Both the position numbers and the translations under genes were made by a program. A DNA stretch of 64,000 nt from Symsagittifera roscoffensis (lineage: Eukaryota > Xenacoelomorpha > Acoela > Convolutidae), in the NCBI RefSeq assembly GCF_963678635.1, contig NC_087071.1, forward strand, positions 31,176,141-31,240,140, read 5' to 3'. Below, in pieces: positions 1 through 12,186 of the stretch (positions are counted from its first letter, which is position 1; every line of letters begins with the position of its first letter). Below the pieces are notes generated by a model. The model was given only the letters and a program-made list of their open reading frames with translations, made no database searches and had not been told where the DNA came from.

Positions 1-2715
1 TACATACTGTTTTGTACCCCATCAGCTACATAGTGTTTTTTTGCCCCATCAGTTATATACTGTTTCCTAAACCATCAGCTATAAAGTGTCTTCACCCCAT
101 ATACCCTATAATGCTTCGTAACCCAACAACTACATAGTGTTTCGTACCCCATCAGCTACATAGTGTTTTGAATCCCATTAGCAACATAATTTTTTTATAA
201 TTTTTTTCCATTGTGTTTTTCTCCCCAGTTCTATATTGTTTCACTCCTCAGCTACAAAGTGTTTCTTGCCCTATCAGCTGCATAGTGTTTTCACCCTAAC
301 AGATACATAGTGATTTGTACCCCATCAGCTACATATTGTTCTGTACCGCATCAGCTAGTTAGTATTTTACGCCGCAACTCTAAAGTGTTTTTACCCCATC
401 AGCTCTATACTGTCTTTCAACTCTCAGATCTATACCGTTTTTCCCTCAGCTACTTAGTAATTTTACCCTATCAGCTCTATATTGTTTTTCACCCCACAGA
501 TCGATATTGTTTCCGCCTCAGCTACATAGTGTTTTCAACCTATCAGCTACATAGTGTTTTTACACTATAAGCTACATAATGTTTTTTTTACATCATCGGC
601 TTCATAGTGTTTTGTACCCCATCAACTCTATAGTGTTTTTACCCCATGAGCTATATAGTATTTTTACCCCATCAGTTATATAGTGTTTCCTAACCCATCA
701 GATATTAAGTGTCTTTACCCCATATGCCCTATAAAGCTTCGTAACCCATCAACTACATAGTGTTTTGTACCCCATCAGCTACATAAGTTTTTTTTACCGC
801 ATCAGCACTATAGTTTTTCTTACCTCATCAGCTCTGCAGTGTTTTTAACCCAGTTCTATAATGTTTCACCCCTCAGCTACAAAGTGTTTCTTGCCCTATC
901 AGCTGCATAGTGTTTTCACCCTAACAGATACTTAGTGATTTGTACCCCATCAGCTACATATTGTTCTGTACCGCATCGGCTCACTAGTATTTTATGCCGC
1001 AACTCTAAAGTGTGTTTAACCCCATCAGCTCTATACTGTTTTTCAACCCTCAGATCTATACCGTTTTTCCCTCAGCTACTTAGTAGTTTTACCCTATCAG
1101 CTACATAGTGTTCTTACCCTATAAGCTATTGTGTTTTTTTACCTCAACAGCATCATAGTGTTTTGTACCCCGTCAGCTTTATAGTGCCTTTACCTCATCA
1201 GCTCTAGAGTATTTTTACCCCATCAGTTACCTAGTGTTTTCTAACCCATCAGCTGTAAAGTGTCTTTACCCCATATGCCCTATAATGCTTCGTAACCCAA
1301 CAATTACATAGTGTTTTGTACCCCCATCAGGTACATAGTGTTTTATGCCCTATCAGCTAGGTACATAGTGTTTTGTAACCATTCATCTATAAAGTGTTTT
1401 TACCTCATCAGCTCTATAGTGTTTTGTAGCCCATCAGATTTATAGTCTTATGTACCCCATCAGCTACATACTGTTTTGTACCTCATTAGCAACATAATTT
1501 CTTTATACCAACAGCTTCATTGTGTTTTCCCCCCAGTTCTATATTCTTTCACCCCTCATCTACATAGTGTTTTCAACCTATCAGGTACAAAGAGTTTTTT
1601 TTTACATCATCAGCATCATATTGTTCTGTACCCAATCGGCTAACTAGTTTTTTTTACGCCACAACTCTAAAGTGTTCTTACCCCATCCGCTCTATTTTGT
1701 TTTTCACCCCCTCAGATTGACATTGTTTGCCCCCCCCCCCCCCCCCAGCGACATAATAATTTCAACCAAACAGCTAAATCGTGTTTTTACCCTATAAGCT
1801 ACATAGTGTTTTTTATATCATCAGCTTCATATTGTTTTGTACCTCATCGGCTACATAGATTTTTTTTACCGCATCAGCTCTATAGTGTTTCTTACTGCAC
1901 AGTGTTTTTCAACCCTCAGATCTGTACTGTTTTTCCCTCAGCTACACAGTGATTTTACCCTACCAGCAACATAGTGTTTTTACTCTATACTGTTTTTGAC
2001 TCCATCAGCTCTTCAGTGTTTTTCAACCCTCAGATCTTTACTGTTTTCCCTCAGCTACATAGTGAGCTTACCCTATCAGCTACATTGTGTTTTTTACCTC
2101 ATCAGCATCTTATTGTTCTGTACTCCATTGACTAACTAGTATTTTACGCCACAATTCTAAAGTGTTCTTACCCCATCCGCTCTATACTGTTTTTCACCCC
2201 TCAGATCTAAACTGTTTTTCCCTCAGCTACATAGTGATTGTACCCTATCAGCAACATAGTGTTTTTACCCGATAAGCTACATTGTGTTTTTTAACCTTAT
2301 CAGCATCATAGTGTTTGTACAGCATCAGATCTATAGTGCTTTTACCCCATCATCACTATATTATTTTACCCCATCAGTTACTTAGTGTTTCCTAACCCAT
2401 CAGCTATAAAGTGTCTTTACCCCATATGCCCTATAATGCTTCGTAACTCAACAACTACATAGTTTTTGTACCCCACCAGCAGCTACATAGTGTTTTTTAC
2501 CCCCGTCAACTAATAGTATTTTCACTCCGTCAGCTCTATAAACTTTTGTACTTTTTGTACCCCATCAGCTACCTAGCATTTTGTACCTCATCAGCTTCAA
2601 TGTGTTTTGTGTCCCATCAGCTACAATGTGTTTTGTGTCCCATCAGCTACCGACTGTTTTTTTACCCCATCAGCTTCATAGTGTTGTTTACCCCATCAGC
2701 TACACAGCGTTTTTA
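1..2715. repeat. Degenerate 26-27 bp satellite with a higher-order repeat
   Basis: The whole stretch is built from a degenerate unit of about 26-27 bp that reads TACATAGTGTTTT, a few variable bases, then CCCCATCAGC. The array already runs at base 1, so it continues to the left. A variant block containing CCATATGCCCTATAATGC recurs near 100, 722, 1272 and 2422, spacing about 620, 550 and 1150 bp, which shows a higher-order repeat of several hundred bp. A pure C run lies at about 1727-1746. The 86-codon ORF at 310-570 is an artefact of unit length. The decay of the units suggests an old array. Confidence 0.93.
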
Positions 2716-2869
2716 AAATAATATTGCAAGTAAATTCGTGTCGAAATTTACGCCATGTACTTTACTAAATGCCATGTCTCAACATCACTCTCTCAAGTTT
2801 TTTTTACGTTACCCTAAACCCAATAAAAGAGAGGGGCGTTAAACTGAGAGCTGTCAATCATTAATTACT

Positions 2870-3420
2870 TTCTCCAAAAAAACTTCTAATAAATACCCCC
2901 CCCCCCTGTATGCAACCATAAAGGGGGACGAATGGTGGTTGTGGTAAACTTGCAGGCAGGTGGGTAAAGTAAACTGGGGGTAAGGGATAAAGAAAAATGG
3001 GGGGGGTAAACGAGGGGAAGGTGTTTTGGTTTAAACTGGAGGGGGGGTTCAAGCAAACGGGGGAGGGTTAAACGTGGAGAGGGTAAACGGGGAGGGGGAG
3101 CTAGAGTAAACTGGGGAAGCGGGTTCAACCTTTCATGAAACGTAAAACATAGCAACTGCACTAAACAGGAAATGAGATAACCTTAAAAAAAATTGAAATT
3201 GGATTATTTTGGCATAAAAATGTAAAGATTATAACCAATTTTTATTGGATTATAATCGATTATAATGGATTATATTGAAATGAAAAAAAAAACGATTATA
3301 ATTCATTTTTAGTAAATTTTGATCGATTATTTTGTAATTTTATACTGTCCAAATTATGACAATAAAATCGATTATGAACTTTGGGCGCTCAATGCGGGTT
3401 AGTTTATGGAATTGTATGAT
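2870..3420. repeat. G-rich tract plus AATCGATTATAAT-type dispersed repeat, copy 1
   Basis: From 2890 to 3125 the plus strand is made of G runs separated by short GTAAAC or GTAAACT spacers. From about 3235 to 3370 come several ATAATCGATTATAAT-like boxes, and the segment ends near GAACTTTGGGCGCTCAATGCGGGTTAG. The same order (G-rich tract, AATCGATTATAAT boxes, GTGCGGGTAAG-like end) is seen at 58.5-59.5 kb and partly at 60.06-60.27 kb. It is therefore a dispersed repeat family. The minus-strand ORFs here are only C-rich translations and are not genes. Confidence 0.7.
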
Positions 3421-3712
3421 TAGAATTTTCGGTCTATGGAGGTCAACCTAGGATTTCAGCAATTAAAAAACCTTCATCAATATTCAGTTTAACAGAGCCT
3501 TTCATTTCACATAATTTTGTAAGAAAATTAGTCAAAATGATCTGAAATCTTCAGTTGAAAATTACTAAAGAAATTATTTATTTCATTGAAGAAAGCATAT
3601 CTAATCAAATTAGTTTTATTTGATTTTTGCATTCAAATTGATTGTCATGTAGATCCAAGCGTTAACGACACTAAAGGACAAATGTCTGAGTTTATTATAG
3701 GTATTGCAATGT

Positions 3713-4257
3713 TTAGGATGTAAGGAAGACCGAGATATGGTATCTTGAATTTAAAATGTCTACGTAACTGTAGACAAGACTGGTGGCATCTGAACGAGTA
3801 GAGTGGAAGAAACTAGATGAAAACCATTCCGATACCCATATGTGCACCCAATTGAGTCCCTCTTTGTCCAAACGAGACACCACTTCATCTGCTACACTCT
3901 CTTTACTAACTCCAATATCCTTCTCCTCTAACATCCAAGCCACACTTTCTAATATTTTTTTTGCTTTCCTCTTTTTCTCTGCAGAACACCTTACTCCTCT
4001 CTCTTTCAGTTGTGCAATGGGTACAGTGTACACGTGGGAATCGAATTTAACCGAATAACCCATATTGTTCCACTCAGCCGACTCTCCTACTCCTTTCTTT
4101 ACTTGTAGTGCCCATTTAGCACTTTTCCATTTACAACTGACACACCACCAGTTCTCAGGATAAGAAGCACTCAGAGTGTCACATATCTCTATAATCGCAG
4201 TAAACATGGTACCGGGGTCTGTTTTCAGCACGGCCCCCACAGTGCGCTTCCAATGGG
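3713..4257 (-). CDS. Orphan exon of an unrecognised protein (partial)
   Basis: A minus-strand frame is open for about 180 codons and looks coding, with many Trp, Lys and Glu residues and two Cys-containing patches (WWCVSCKWKSAKW and RGVRCSAEKKRKAKK). The first Met lies well inside the frame. Just upstream is a good acceptor, TTTCAG ending at 4258, after which the frame runs CAT TGG AAG CGC and onward, so I read it as an internal or last exon. It ends at a stop at 3713-3715; a splice donor before that stop is possible. I do not recognise the family. It may be a host gene fragment or part of a mobile element. No partner exon was found upstream in 4.3-5.1 kb. Confidence 0.45.
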
Positions 4258-5078
4258 CTGAAATTCAAGAGCAGAAGATTGGAAACAATTCAGAAAAAGA
4301 AAACATCGAAATTAATTCCATAAATAGAAAAATGTTACAATTTTGTTTTATCATATCCTATTTTGCTTTTAATTTGCACATGTTACAGCATTCAAATCAC
4401 TTAATTATGCGCTCGCAACTCGTAAATTATACAATTGGAAGAACAAGTTTTCTTTTGTTAGAACTCCTTGTAATTGGGTCTTCAACATTGTAATTTGATA
4501 TGCATCATAATGTGTTTTCAAAACTTCAGAACAAAATGCGTTCAAATACGTTCCAGTGATTAGCATACAAAAAAAGCTCCAGATATACCGGTAATGTCAC
4601 GCTCAAAAATATTGGTTACATGATATAATCCAGAGATTACAATTTATTTTAATTTGGCTGATTTAAAGTGTACAGATCACGTTGTTTTATTTCAAAGTGT
4701 ATAGAACAATTTGGTAGATGTGTTATAACCTCATCCGTCTAAAATAGCAGACTAGCTTTCACCTGGGTATTTTCTTTTTGAAGAAGTTAACTTGTTCTTC
4801 TTAATTTGGTGTTTCTCATCATATGAGTTATTATGCCATACTGTCCGTGTTTATCAAATAATCTTTGTTGTGTGTCGGTTTAAATAATCAAAAGTAGCCG
4901 ATTAGGTTGTTTTTGTCAAGAAAATGGATGTTGAAAGAGAATTGTTCTCACTATTATCAACAAAACAATACCTAATTTTGGACCATCCGAGCAAAATAGT
5001 TGATGAGTAAAAGAAGTTAATGGCCATCAAAGATGAGAGTTACCAAGTTGTTGACTTACACATTGTATCATTCTATAA
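4258..5078. other. No recognisable feature
   Basis: AT-rich sequence with short ORFs only. The 105-codon plus frame at 4176-4493 overlaps the minus-strand exon and has no protein-like character. I see no RNA gene or repeat match here. Confidence 0.6.
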
Positions 5079-5445
5079 TGGAACCAGCTCAAAACAAGTA
5101 TTTATTATATGCAATTACTTTCTTGACAAAGTACCTCTGTAAAATACCTAGAACTAATCAATCATAAAAATAATAGGCTGAAACTATTTATAGTTTCAGC
5201 CAAAGAGGAATAAAATTAACTTAGCAAACAGTTGCTCTTTCTGAGTTCTCTTTCTTTATTTTAAACCTCGCAATATCACCTCGCTAGATCTATTCAGACT
5301 AGGAGATACAAGAGTAAGATTAAGATTGGTATTGGACTAAGAAGTTGCACGAATGTATCCGGCCCAAAAACAAGATGGCGTTACCAACAGACTATGTACC
5401 ATATCGGAAATTACTCTAACAGAAAGCCAACCCCGACTTAATTCA
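5079..5445 (+). mobile_element. LTR-like repeat, copy A
   Basis: This segment aligns by eye with 21698-22093. Shared blocks are AACAAGTAT, TACCTCTGT, TAGAACTAA, the hairpin TGAAACTATTTATAGTTTCA, TAACTTAG or TTAACTTAG, GTTGCTCTTTCT, GAGTAAGATTA and CCAACCC. It starts near TGGAACC and ends in TTAATTCA, and immediately after comes TCTGGTGCGACC, which resembles a tRNA primer-binding site (TGGTGCGACC at 5448-5457). Taken together this is the pattern of a 5' long terminal repeat. Exact ends and target-site duplication were not determined, so the LTR identity is an inference. Confidence 0.55.
5176..5201. repeat. Perfect 12 bp hairpin inside the LTR-like repeat
   Basis: GGCTGAAACTAT, two T, then ATAGTTTCAGCC: a perfect 12 bp stem with a two-base loop. 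Nine bp of the stem are kept in the second copy at 21827-21846, so the hairpin belongs to the repeat family. In a retroelement transcript it could form a terminal stem-loop. Confidence 0.8.
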
Positions 5446-8400
5446 TCTGGTGCGACCAAAAGAGTCTGGAACAGACCTCTACTACTTCAGATTTGGCAAA
5501 AAAAAATAGAATAGACAAATAAGATCGAAAACGCCCAACCTAAAGATAAATCGAATTGATAATTCAATTTAATTATTTTCAATTAAAAATTCTAATCGAT
5601 TCAAACGAATGATACGGCTGACACCAGGTCAAAATCAAACAAAAAGACCAATTCTCTGCATCGTGAAACGAAGAAGCAAACTACAGCGATTATTTCTCTG
5701 CAAAACCATTTATGCAATTTTCTTTAACTCACTAATTTGAATCACAATAAATAGAACAGTCAGATTCATTTCAAAACTAAAAATCTCTTTACGATAAGTA
5801 TTTAATTCGTTTTACATACCCAGTTGACAACAAACTTACCAACTACCTCAAAACTTTCCAACCTGCAGTAATTGTGAAAAAACTTTACAATTCTCAGATT
5901 TGTTGAATAAATAAAAAATACAAAAAACGAGTTAAATAAATTACTTAAAATCAGTTTTACAAAACACAAAAAGTTCCATGCTTCATAAGGACTTAATTTT
6001 TCTGTTATTGCTTTTCTTCACCTGAAATACTCCTGAAGTATTCAGAACTAACTTAGATGAATAACCTCAATATAATTTAAATTCCAACATTTCCTTAATT
6101 AGTTTAACTTTTAAAATCTTGTCAAGGACTATCCTAGTCAAACTCAAATCTAAGGTATTTTTTAAACCAGATAATCAGGGTTGTCCTTGGATTTCAATTC
6201 AAATCTTCACACTGGAAAATTTTATCCAAAGCACTAATTTTATGTACTTTAAAGTATTCGATCATCAAGGCTTTCCTAGGATCAGTTAAAAACCTATTAT
6301 TTTCTACTCCCCAACTTTTACAGTTCGTGTCTAACAACCTCAAACGTCGATTCACTTTCGAACCCTTACAATCGAGACAAGACTAGCTGAAAACTTTTCA
6401 AAGACTACCAGTTTCATTTAAGATAAATAGTGAACAGCTTCCGTTACTCATCCTTCACTTGAGCTCTACCTCTTGATTGACACAAGCCTAATACAAACCC
6501 TAAAACAAGTAAGAACTAGAATGGTAGCTAACGATCTATTTCTGTTTTATTTATATCTGAACCTCGCGGATTGATTAACTATTCTCCAAGTCTTGATCTC
6601 AAAACAAAACCCCAACTAAGTAATTAGGTTTTACTTAGATGTAAATACAAAAAATCGAGAGCAGTACAAAACAAACCTAACAAAACAAACTCTCTCCCCA
6701 ACCGGTCTATTCACAAAGATTAAGATACTTTTAGAACTTAAATTATAATAAAAATAAAACTGACATCTACATTTTATATCAATCATTCTAACACTTATGT
6801 CAAGAGATTTTTTGGGAAAATAAAACAAACAATAATTCTTCATAACTGTTTAATTTAAAAAGCAAGATATGATCTCGTATTCACATTGCATAGGCAAATA
6901 AAAGTATATATTGGATCAAAAAAGCGAAAGAAAAAGAAGCAATTAACTTCAAAACAAAAACAAATATTAGAATCAAAACATTCCTGAACAAGAAAGGCTG
7001 TTTCGGAATCTGATTTAAGAAAATTACAAAAGCTTCAAAGTCTTCGAGACCTACTAAGCAACAAAAATAGGCCACTAGATTATTGAAAAATTTTGCCGGA
7101 TTGGAAGCCACACTAGCATCATCCATTAAAGGCAAAGCGGAAAAAAACTCGAATATTCGCAAACCATTTAGGTTGTATAATTAGAATCAACCTATAAGAC
7201 ATATTGAAAGTTTTATTTTGACCGTAATACCGCTCAAAAAAAGTTTCAATGCGACAATAAATTTGACGATGATACTCTCCGTATCTTCGCTAATGAACAA
7301 AAAAGCGATACATCAAGAGGAAAAATACAATATTGTCACAAGTCAATCGTAACTTGTTCCAAAAGAAATAGTTCATGTAAAAAAGACTTGCCAGAATTAA
7401 AAATCAGAGGGCAAGTAATTGATCACCATCTACTAGGTATAAATCAAACTATGGCACAATCGTAATTGAAATTTTACCACCAAATACATCCAGCCAACCG
7501 TTGAATCGAATACAAACAGGTGATATAGAGTGAAATTTTTCAAATGTTTTTTTAAAACACATTAAAAACATTTATCATCAAAACTCACAAAGAGCAATTT
7601 CAATTTTCAAAAATGATGTTTTCTACTCCAATAATATTTACTTTTCAATACTGGAGACAAACAAGTCATTTTATGTATCTTCGCCACAAAGACCTGGACA
7701 CGTAATAGTAAGACGACAGCTTAATCTTTTTCACGACTTTTTGATTAAAAAATCAGGAGCGGATTTAGAAATCAGAAGCGGAATTAGGAAGAGAGGAGCA
7801 GTCCCCCCCCTTAGGGATTCGACCCCATGTCGACCGAATGGATCCTTTTTTGTACTATTTTCAAATATCCATTTTTGCATGGCTGGCTTTAAAACTTTCT
7901 AATGGCCCCTAATACACTAACTATAAAGGGGAGCGCGCCAAAAAAGCAGTTTTTGGTCAGAATTTTCCAAAAACTGCTTAAAATTGCCTTTTTCAATAAT
8001 TTCTTCCGGCGCAGAAGTATGGGTCAAATTAGAGTCGTTATGGTGGTTTCACAGAGCTCAGAAAATCATTTTGGTAGAACCAAAAAAATGTAGGCAAACA
8101 TTTCAAACTTGTTTTTAAATCTGCCACCCTCCTCGAGAAATTCCTAGATGCCTTCATGGGCTTCCTGCGTGAGTTGCTAAAAATTCCTAAACGCCTGCGT
8201 GAAATACTCACTGAAAAGTATCACAAATAAATGAAGATGAATTATAAATAATCCTAGCTTGATTCATAATAGATTACTTCCAACGTAATCTAGATCTCAA
8301 TTCACAGGAAAGAAATGACGACAAATTAAAACTAGCAGATGAAATAATTATTTAGGCGACCAAGATTGGTCTCAATTTTTTTATTTTTCATTATACCAAA

Positions 8401-8938
8401 TGATATCTCAATTGCAGGAGCAGTTGCAGCCATCTCAGTAAACAAATATTATTTAGGGGTAACTCCATTAACAACAGATACCACAAAATTAAATTACACC
8501 ACAATTTTTAGTGATAGAAGCTTCGATAATAGTCCAAAATCATTATTTATAAATACACAAGGAACTTTAAATGGAACTACTAAATGACCCAGCAAGATAA
8601 CCAACCACAGTCACATTTTAGAAGAAGAAATATTTTTTTAAGAAATAGTTGAAACAAAACCCACAACAACACAACGAAATATTTCACCTATGCATCCAAG
8701 AATCATAACAACACACAACCAAAATAACACCCCATTCTCAACAACAACAATAAAATCAACAGTATACCCTCAGTTACCCCTAAATATTCACATATGGATT
8801 ATCAAACATATTGACCAAAGACTGAAAAACTACCCTCATTTACTGAACCAAAGTACACAAATGGCAACAATTCAGCAAGAATTAATTACACTTTTTCCAC
8901 CAAGAATAGTATCAGCAATCCATTACCACGACCATTAG
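5446..8938 (+). pseudogene. Decayed retroelement interior, protein-like in one plus frame
   Basis: Directly after the primer-site-like sequence, one plus frame (codons starting at positions that leave remainder 2 on division by 3) stays protein-like for about 3.4 kb. Stretches free of any stop lie at 6065-6289, 7210-7464, 8366-8584 and 8690-8935, each 70-85 codons, all in the same frame. The interruptions are mostly TAA or TAG, with only a few TGA. A CSNCEK motif lies near 5865. A repeat seems to have inserted at about 7780-8090. I recognise no domain; a Gag-like polyprotein of the element with the LTR at 5079 is the simplest reading. The strand is rich in A and poor in G, which raises TAA by chance, so part of the pattern may be compositional. 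Confidence 0.4.
7780..8090 (+). repeat. Dispersed low-copy repeat (CCCC...ATATCCATTTTTG...CAAAATTTTCC family), copy 1
   Basis: A C run, CAAATATCCATTTTTGC, then a GCGCCAAAAAA box and a phrase ending AAAATTGCCTTTTTC. The same order is visible at 56450-56700 (C runs, GATATCCATTTTTG, GGCGCCAAA, AAAATGCCTTTTTGG), and related pieces occur at 41290-41560 and 58330-58440. The family has no recognisable ORF. It may be a short non-autonomous element or the tail of one. Confidence 0.5.
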
Positions 8939-9109
8939 CTTCAACACAAAGCTAATCTCTAGAACATAAATTTACTAAACAAGTCGATCTGTAAAATTTC
9001 CTGATAGGAGAAAACATAAGACAGACTGCAATAGTGATTGTTGGAGCTGATCAGGGTGGAACTGGGAGAGGGTTTACTGTGGTGTAGCCCATGTAATTAT
9101 TAAAATACA

Positions 9110-9720
9110 TTATAGATTTTTGGTCCTCAATGCTATGTTTGGATATATCTGACTTGTTGTCATAGCAGCAATATGTCTTGCTACACAAACATAGCATCCA
9201 TGTACATCTACACTCCTCTTTAAAGCTTCCCCGCTCCAGATTATCATGCTTTTATGAATACTGCAACACGTTAGAGGGAAAAAATTAGGTACTGCATCTG
9301 CCTTGAAAGAGTCCCTGCAGTCATTTTCCCTCACTTTTTACCAAGCATCTCTCTTATCTAGTTGGATGCAGTCATATGAGTTTTCTTCAGCAAAAGCTAA
9401 GTAAAGTGATGCTGTGACCAACTCCAACTCTTCAATTTTCTTTGAACACAGAATTTTAAACACATAATTTGTCAAATATTTGTAGTACAGCTCCAACATT
9501 CTCAGCTTTGCACACTGAAACACCCATCAGAAAAGGGTTCTCAGTGCTCTATCGTTGACTTCAACAACTCCAACTTTCATTGTTTCTGCTACAACTTCTG
9601 ATAAAAAAATTTTTCAGCTTCTCTTCTAACATCAACCACTGATTGAAGGAATTTATTGAAAACATTTTGAGGAGAATAATGAACAAAAGGGTAAATTTTG
9701 ATGCACAGCAAGCCAAGTTC
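9110..9720 (-). pseudogene. Family-B DNA polymerase relic of mobile-element type
   Basis: Read on the minus strand, from about 9720 downwards, this matches what I know of the family-B DNA polymerases carried by Maverick/Polinton-like and related elements in invertebrate genomes. Visible in order are an FNKFLQSVVDVRR patch, QCAKLRMLELYYKYL (about 9520-9475), a SLYLAFAEE segment where the family has the DTDS active-site motif, NFFPLTCC (near 9270), and in a shifted frame FKEECRCTWMLCLCSKTYCC (9225-9165). The catalytic Asp pair of DTDS is lost, one block upstream of the KLRMLE motif is deleted, and at least two frameshifts and an in-frame stop are present. The gene is dead. No integrase, capsid or terminal repeat of such an element was found next to it. 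Confidence 0.8.
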
Positions 9721-9890
9721 CAAATTAAAATTGAACAGAAGAGTTATAACTGTTCCACTTTACAGATTGAAGCTAAATGTCAGCTTTCTCTGAACCCACA
9801 CGCTTGAGTTGAAGGTAACCCTCAGTCTTAAGTGAAGTGTTTTTCTATTCAACTTAACTACCCTCAACTAACTCCACTCTCAGCTCTAAA

Positions 9891-10460
9891 TTGTCAAATT
9901 TCTTGTTTCTGTTCAGTCACTTCTCATTTCAGCTTATTTCTCAATTTGACTTCTCGGTTCCGTATAACAACCTTATGTACTTGGTCGAGTGTGTGCCAGA
10001 AAAGATGACAATCAAGGTGCTCGAGTTACTCTATGGGTTTTTCTTGGTGCAAATGGATGTCCCAATCCTCCCAATAAGTGAAGTCATTTTAGTGAATATC
10101 AAACTTCAGAGAGACTTCAGTGAATATCACCAAATGCAGGTTGCCATCACAGAGAATCAGCTTGGAACGATGAAGATAATGTCACAGATTGAAGAATATT
10201 AAATGATGAGCTCTTCTCGAGGTTCCTGACTCCAGATATGTTACTCAAACTGTGAACGTTTTCGTTTTTCCATGAGAAGAGGAAGTATCTGTGGAGAACC
10301 CAATTAGACTCGAAGAGTACGAGAGGTTTTCTGAACCAAGCATTCCAGTGACCGAACCACCATGCGAGCCACAGGCGATGGAGGCGAGACCATTTTTGCG
10401 CTCCTTTGGTAACTTGCAAAACGCTTCAACTGCGCGACAGCCCTTTGATTCTTAATTTGA
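9891..10460 (+). pseudogene. Decayed plus-strand coding fragment ending ARQPFD
   Basis: A 103-codon ORF (9891-10202, with ELLYGFFLVQMDVPIL inside) is followed, after frame changes, by more protein-like sequence including NDELFSRFLTPDMLL and a Glu/Pro-rich patch EPSIPVTEPPCEPQAMEAR. It ends TARQPFDS and a stop at about 10455. A second place, 15180-15240, also ends in AARQPFDF and a stop, just where the second copy of the 4.8 kb unit starts. This suggests the C-terminus of a transposon protein lying directly before the repeated unit. I do not recognise the family. Confidence 0.45.
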
Positions 10461-12186
10461 ATGGTTGTTGTCCTGTGCTTTGTAATTTAAATGTTTTCAT
10501 CTAGTAATTTAATTTTAAGAAAAATGGGAACAGGAAAACAAAAAATAAGGTAAGAGGTCATAGAAGAAATTCTCACAAAATTTTGCTCAAGATTTGGAAA
10601 ACTGTATTGGTTTTGTAATTTTCACAACAATTTTTTCCAAAGATGGTTAAAAATTAAAACAGTTTTTTTATCTTCTGAAAACTTTTACATTATTTTGTGC
10701 ACAAATGATTGAAGAACTCAATACAATTTTTGGATACATGATAAAAAATTCTTAACAATACTTGCATGTTGCAGTATGACCCACAAAATTTTTAGCACAC
10801 ATGTTAAAATTTCGGCATTTAAAAAAATTGATTGATTTCTTTCGAAAAAAGCCTTTGAGAATAATTAAATTTTATGTGATTCTTTGTTCCAAGTGTTTTG
10901 CATTTATCTTGAGTGGAAATATCAGGAAAAAATTGTTTTACGATAGTGAAAAGCACTCGAAGTCATCAATATTGAAATTTTCCGAGCAATATTTTATTAA
11001 GTATTTCACAAAAATTTACGTTTTCCGCTTATGCATAAGAAAAAAACGTAACTTTCAAAAACAAATTTTAAAAACAACAAAACAAGCTTGCATAAGCTTT
11101 ATAATTTTTGCATCTTCTTAAAAAATTCTGAATTCATTTTGCAAATTTGTTCAGAACTATTTGAACTCAACCGTTGAAAACAAAACCGTCGGCAAAATTT
11201 TTATAAACAATAATCAATTATAAATACAACAATTATAAATACTCAGATGAAGTCTTTCGAACATTTTCGCAGCAGGTGTTTCTTAGCAAAACTTAGATAA
11301 TTTTTCTGGTAGTCTGCATTTTGAGTTGTGTTCGACTGCTCGTTTCAATTGATTGAAAAATTCATCTCCTGATGCAAAAAAATTGGACTATTAATTTGTA
11401 TTAGTGCAAAGTATAAATACAGCCAATATTTTGGTAATTGAAACGATATTTATCTAATCGTTGCAAAACTAAATCGAGAGATGATCCAATTGTTGCTAAG
11501 TGAATCTTGAAATTGTCCAATGAGCAAAATGATGAGTGGTTAGATACACAGTATTCTTGAGTAACAATGAAATTTTCATAAAGTTTTTTTGAAGCAGAGA
11601 TAAAAAGAAATTTTGAAAAATACTCCGATTAAAAAGCGGGGATTGTTTGACACATAGCAGATGCCATAACCGATGATTGATTTATATCTACAATGAATTG
11701 CTTATATAGTAGTTCTAGGACTTACGCAATGACCATTTTTGGATCATTACATATTCACTATACCATAAAAGTAATAATAACTTATTTGAAATGTATTGTG
11801 AGTCAACTTTACATCTCTGTGAATCTTTGCGAGTTTCCAAAAACCATTATTTTCAAATCTCTACCACTGATCAGTTAGCTCTGCTATCAAAATTATGGTC
11901 AAAAAAAGATATCCGTCTCAACAATTTTGAATTTGCTAATATTCGAAAAAAACTGGGAGATTTTTTTGGTCCCAAAAACCCTAAAATGGAAAAATTAATT
12001 TTGATTCCTGCTTCCAATTGCTTCATAAAATTGATTGAAAAGTGAAAAAAAATCAGGAAATTCGAAAAATCATAGCAAGTCTTTGTTGGAGAAAAAAAGG
12101 AGAAAGGATATCAGAAATACGGAACACTATCATTTAGTATGATGAAAACCTGGGACTCGTTCCTATAATGATGGATACTTTCGAAT

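Noticed and set aside
310-570. 86-codon plus ORF
   Set aside because: It lies wholly inside the 26-27 bp satellite and only reflects the repeat units.
6881-7162. 93-codon hydrophobic minus ORF
   Set aside because: It is the antisense of the better plus-strand decayed frame and has no signal or motif.
5446-8938. A nuclear code with TAA/TAG read as Gln for the whole organism
   Set aside because: The IAN gene uses many CAA/CAG codons, has no in-frame TAA/TAG in four exons and ends at TAG, so the host uses standard stops. The idea is kept only as a possibility for the element.
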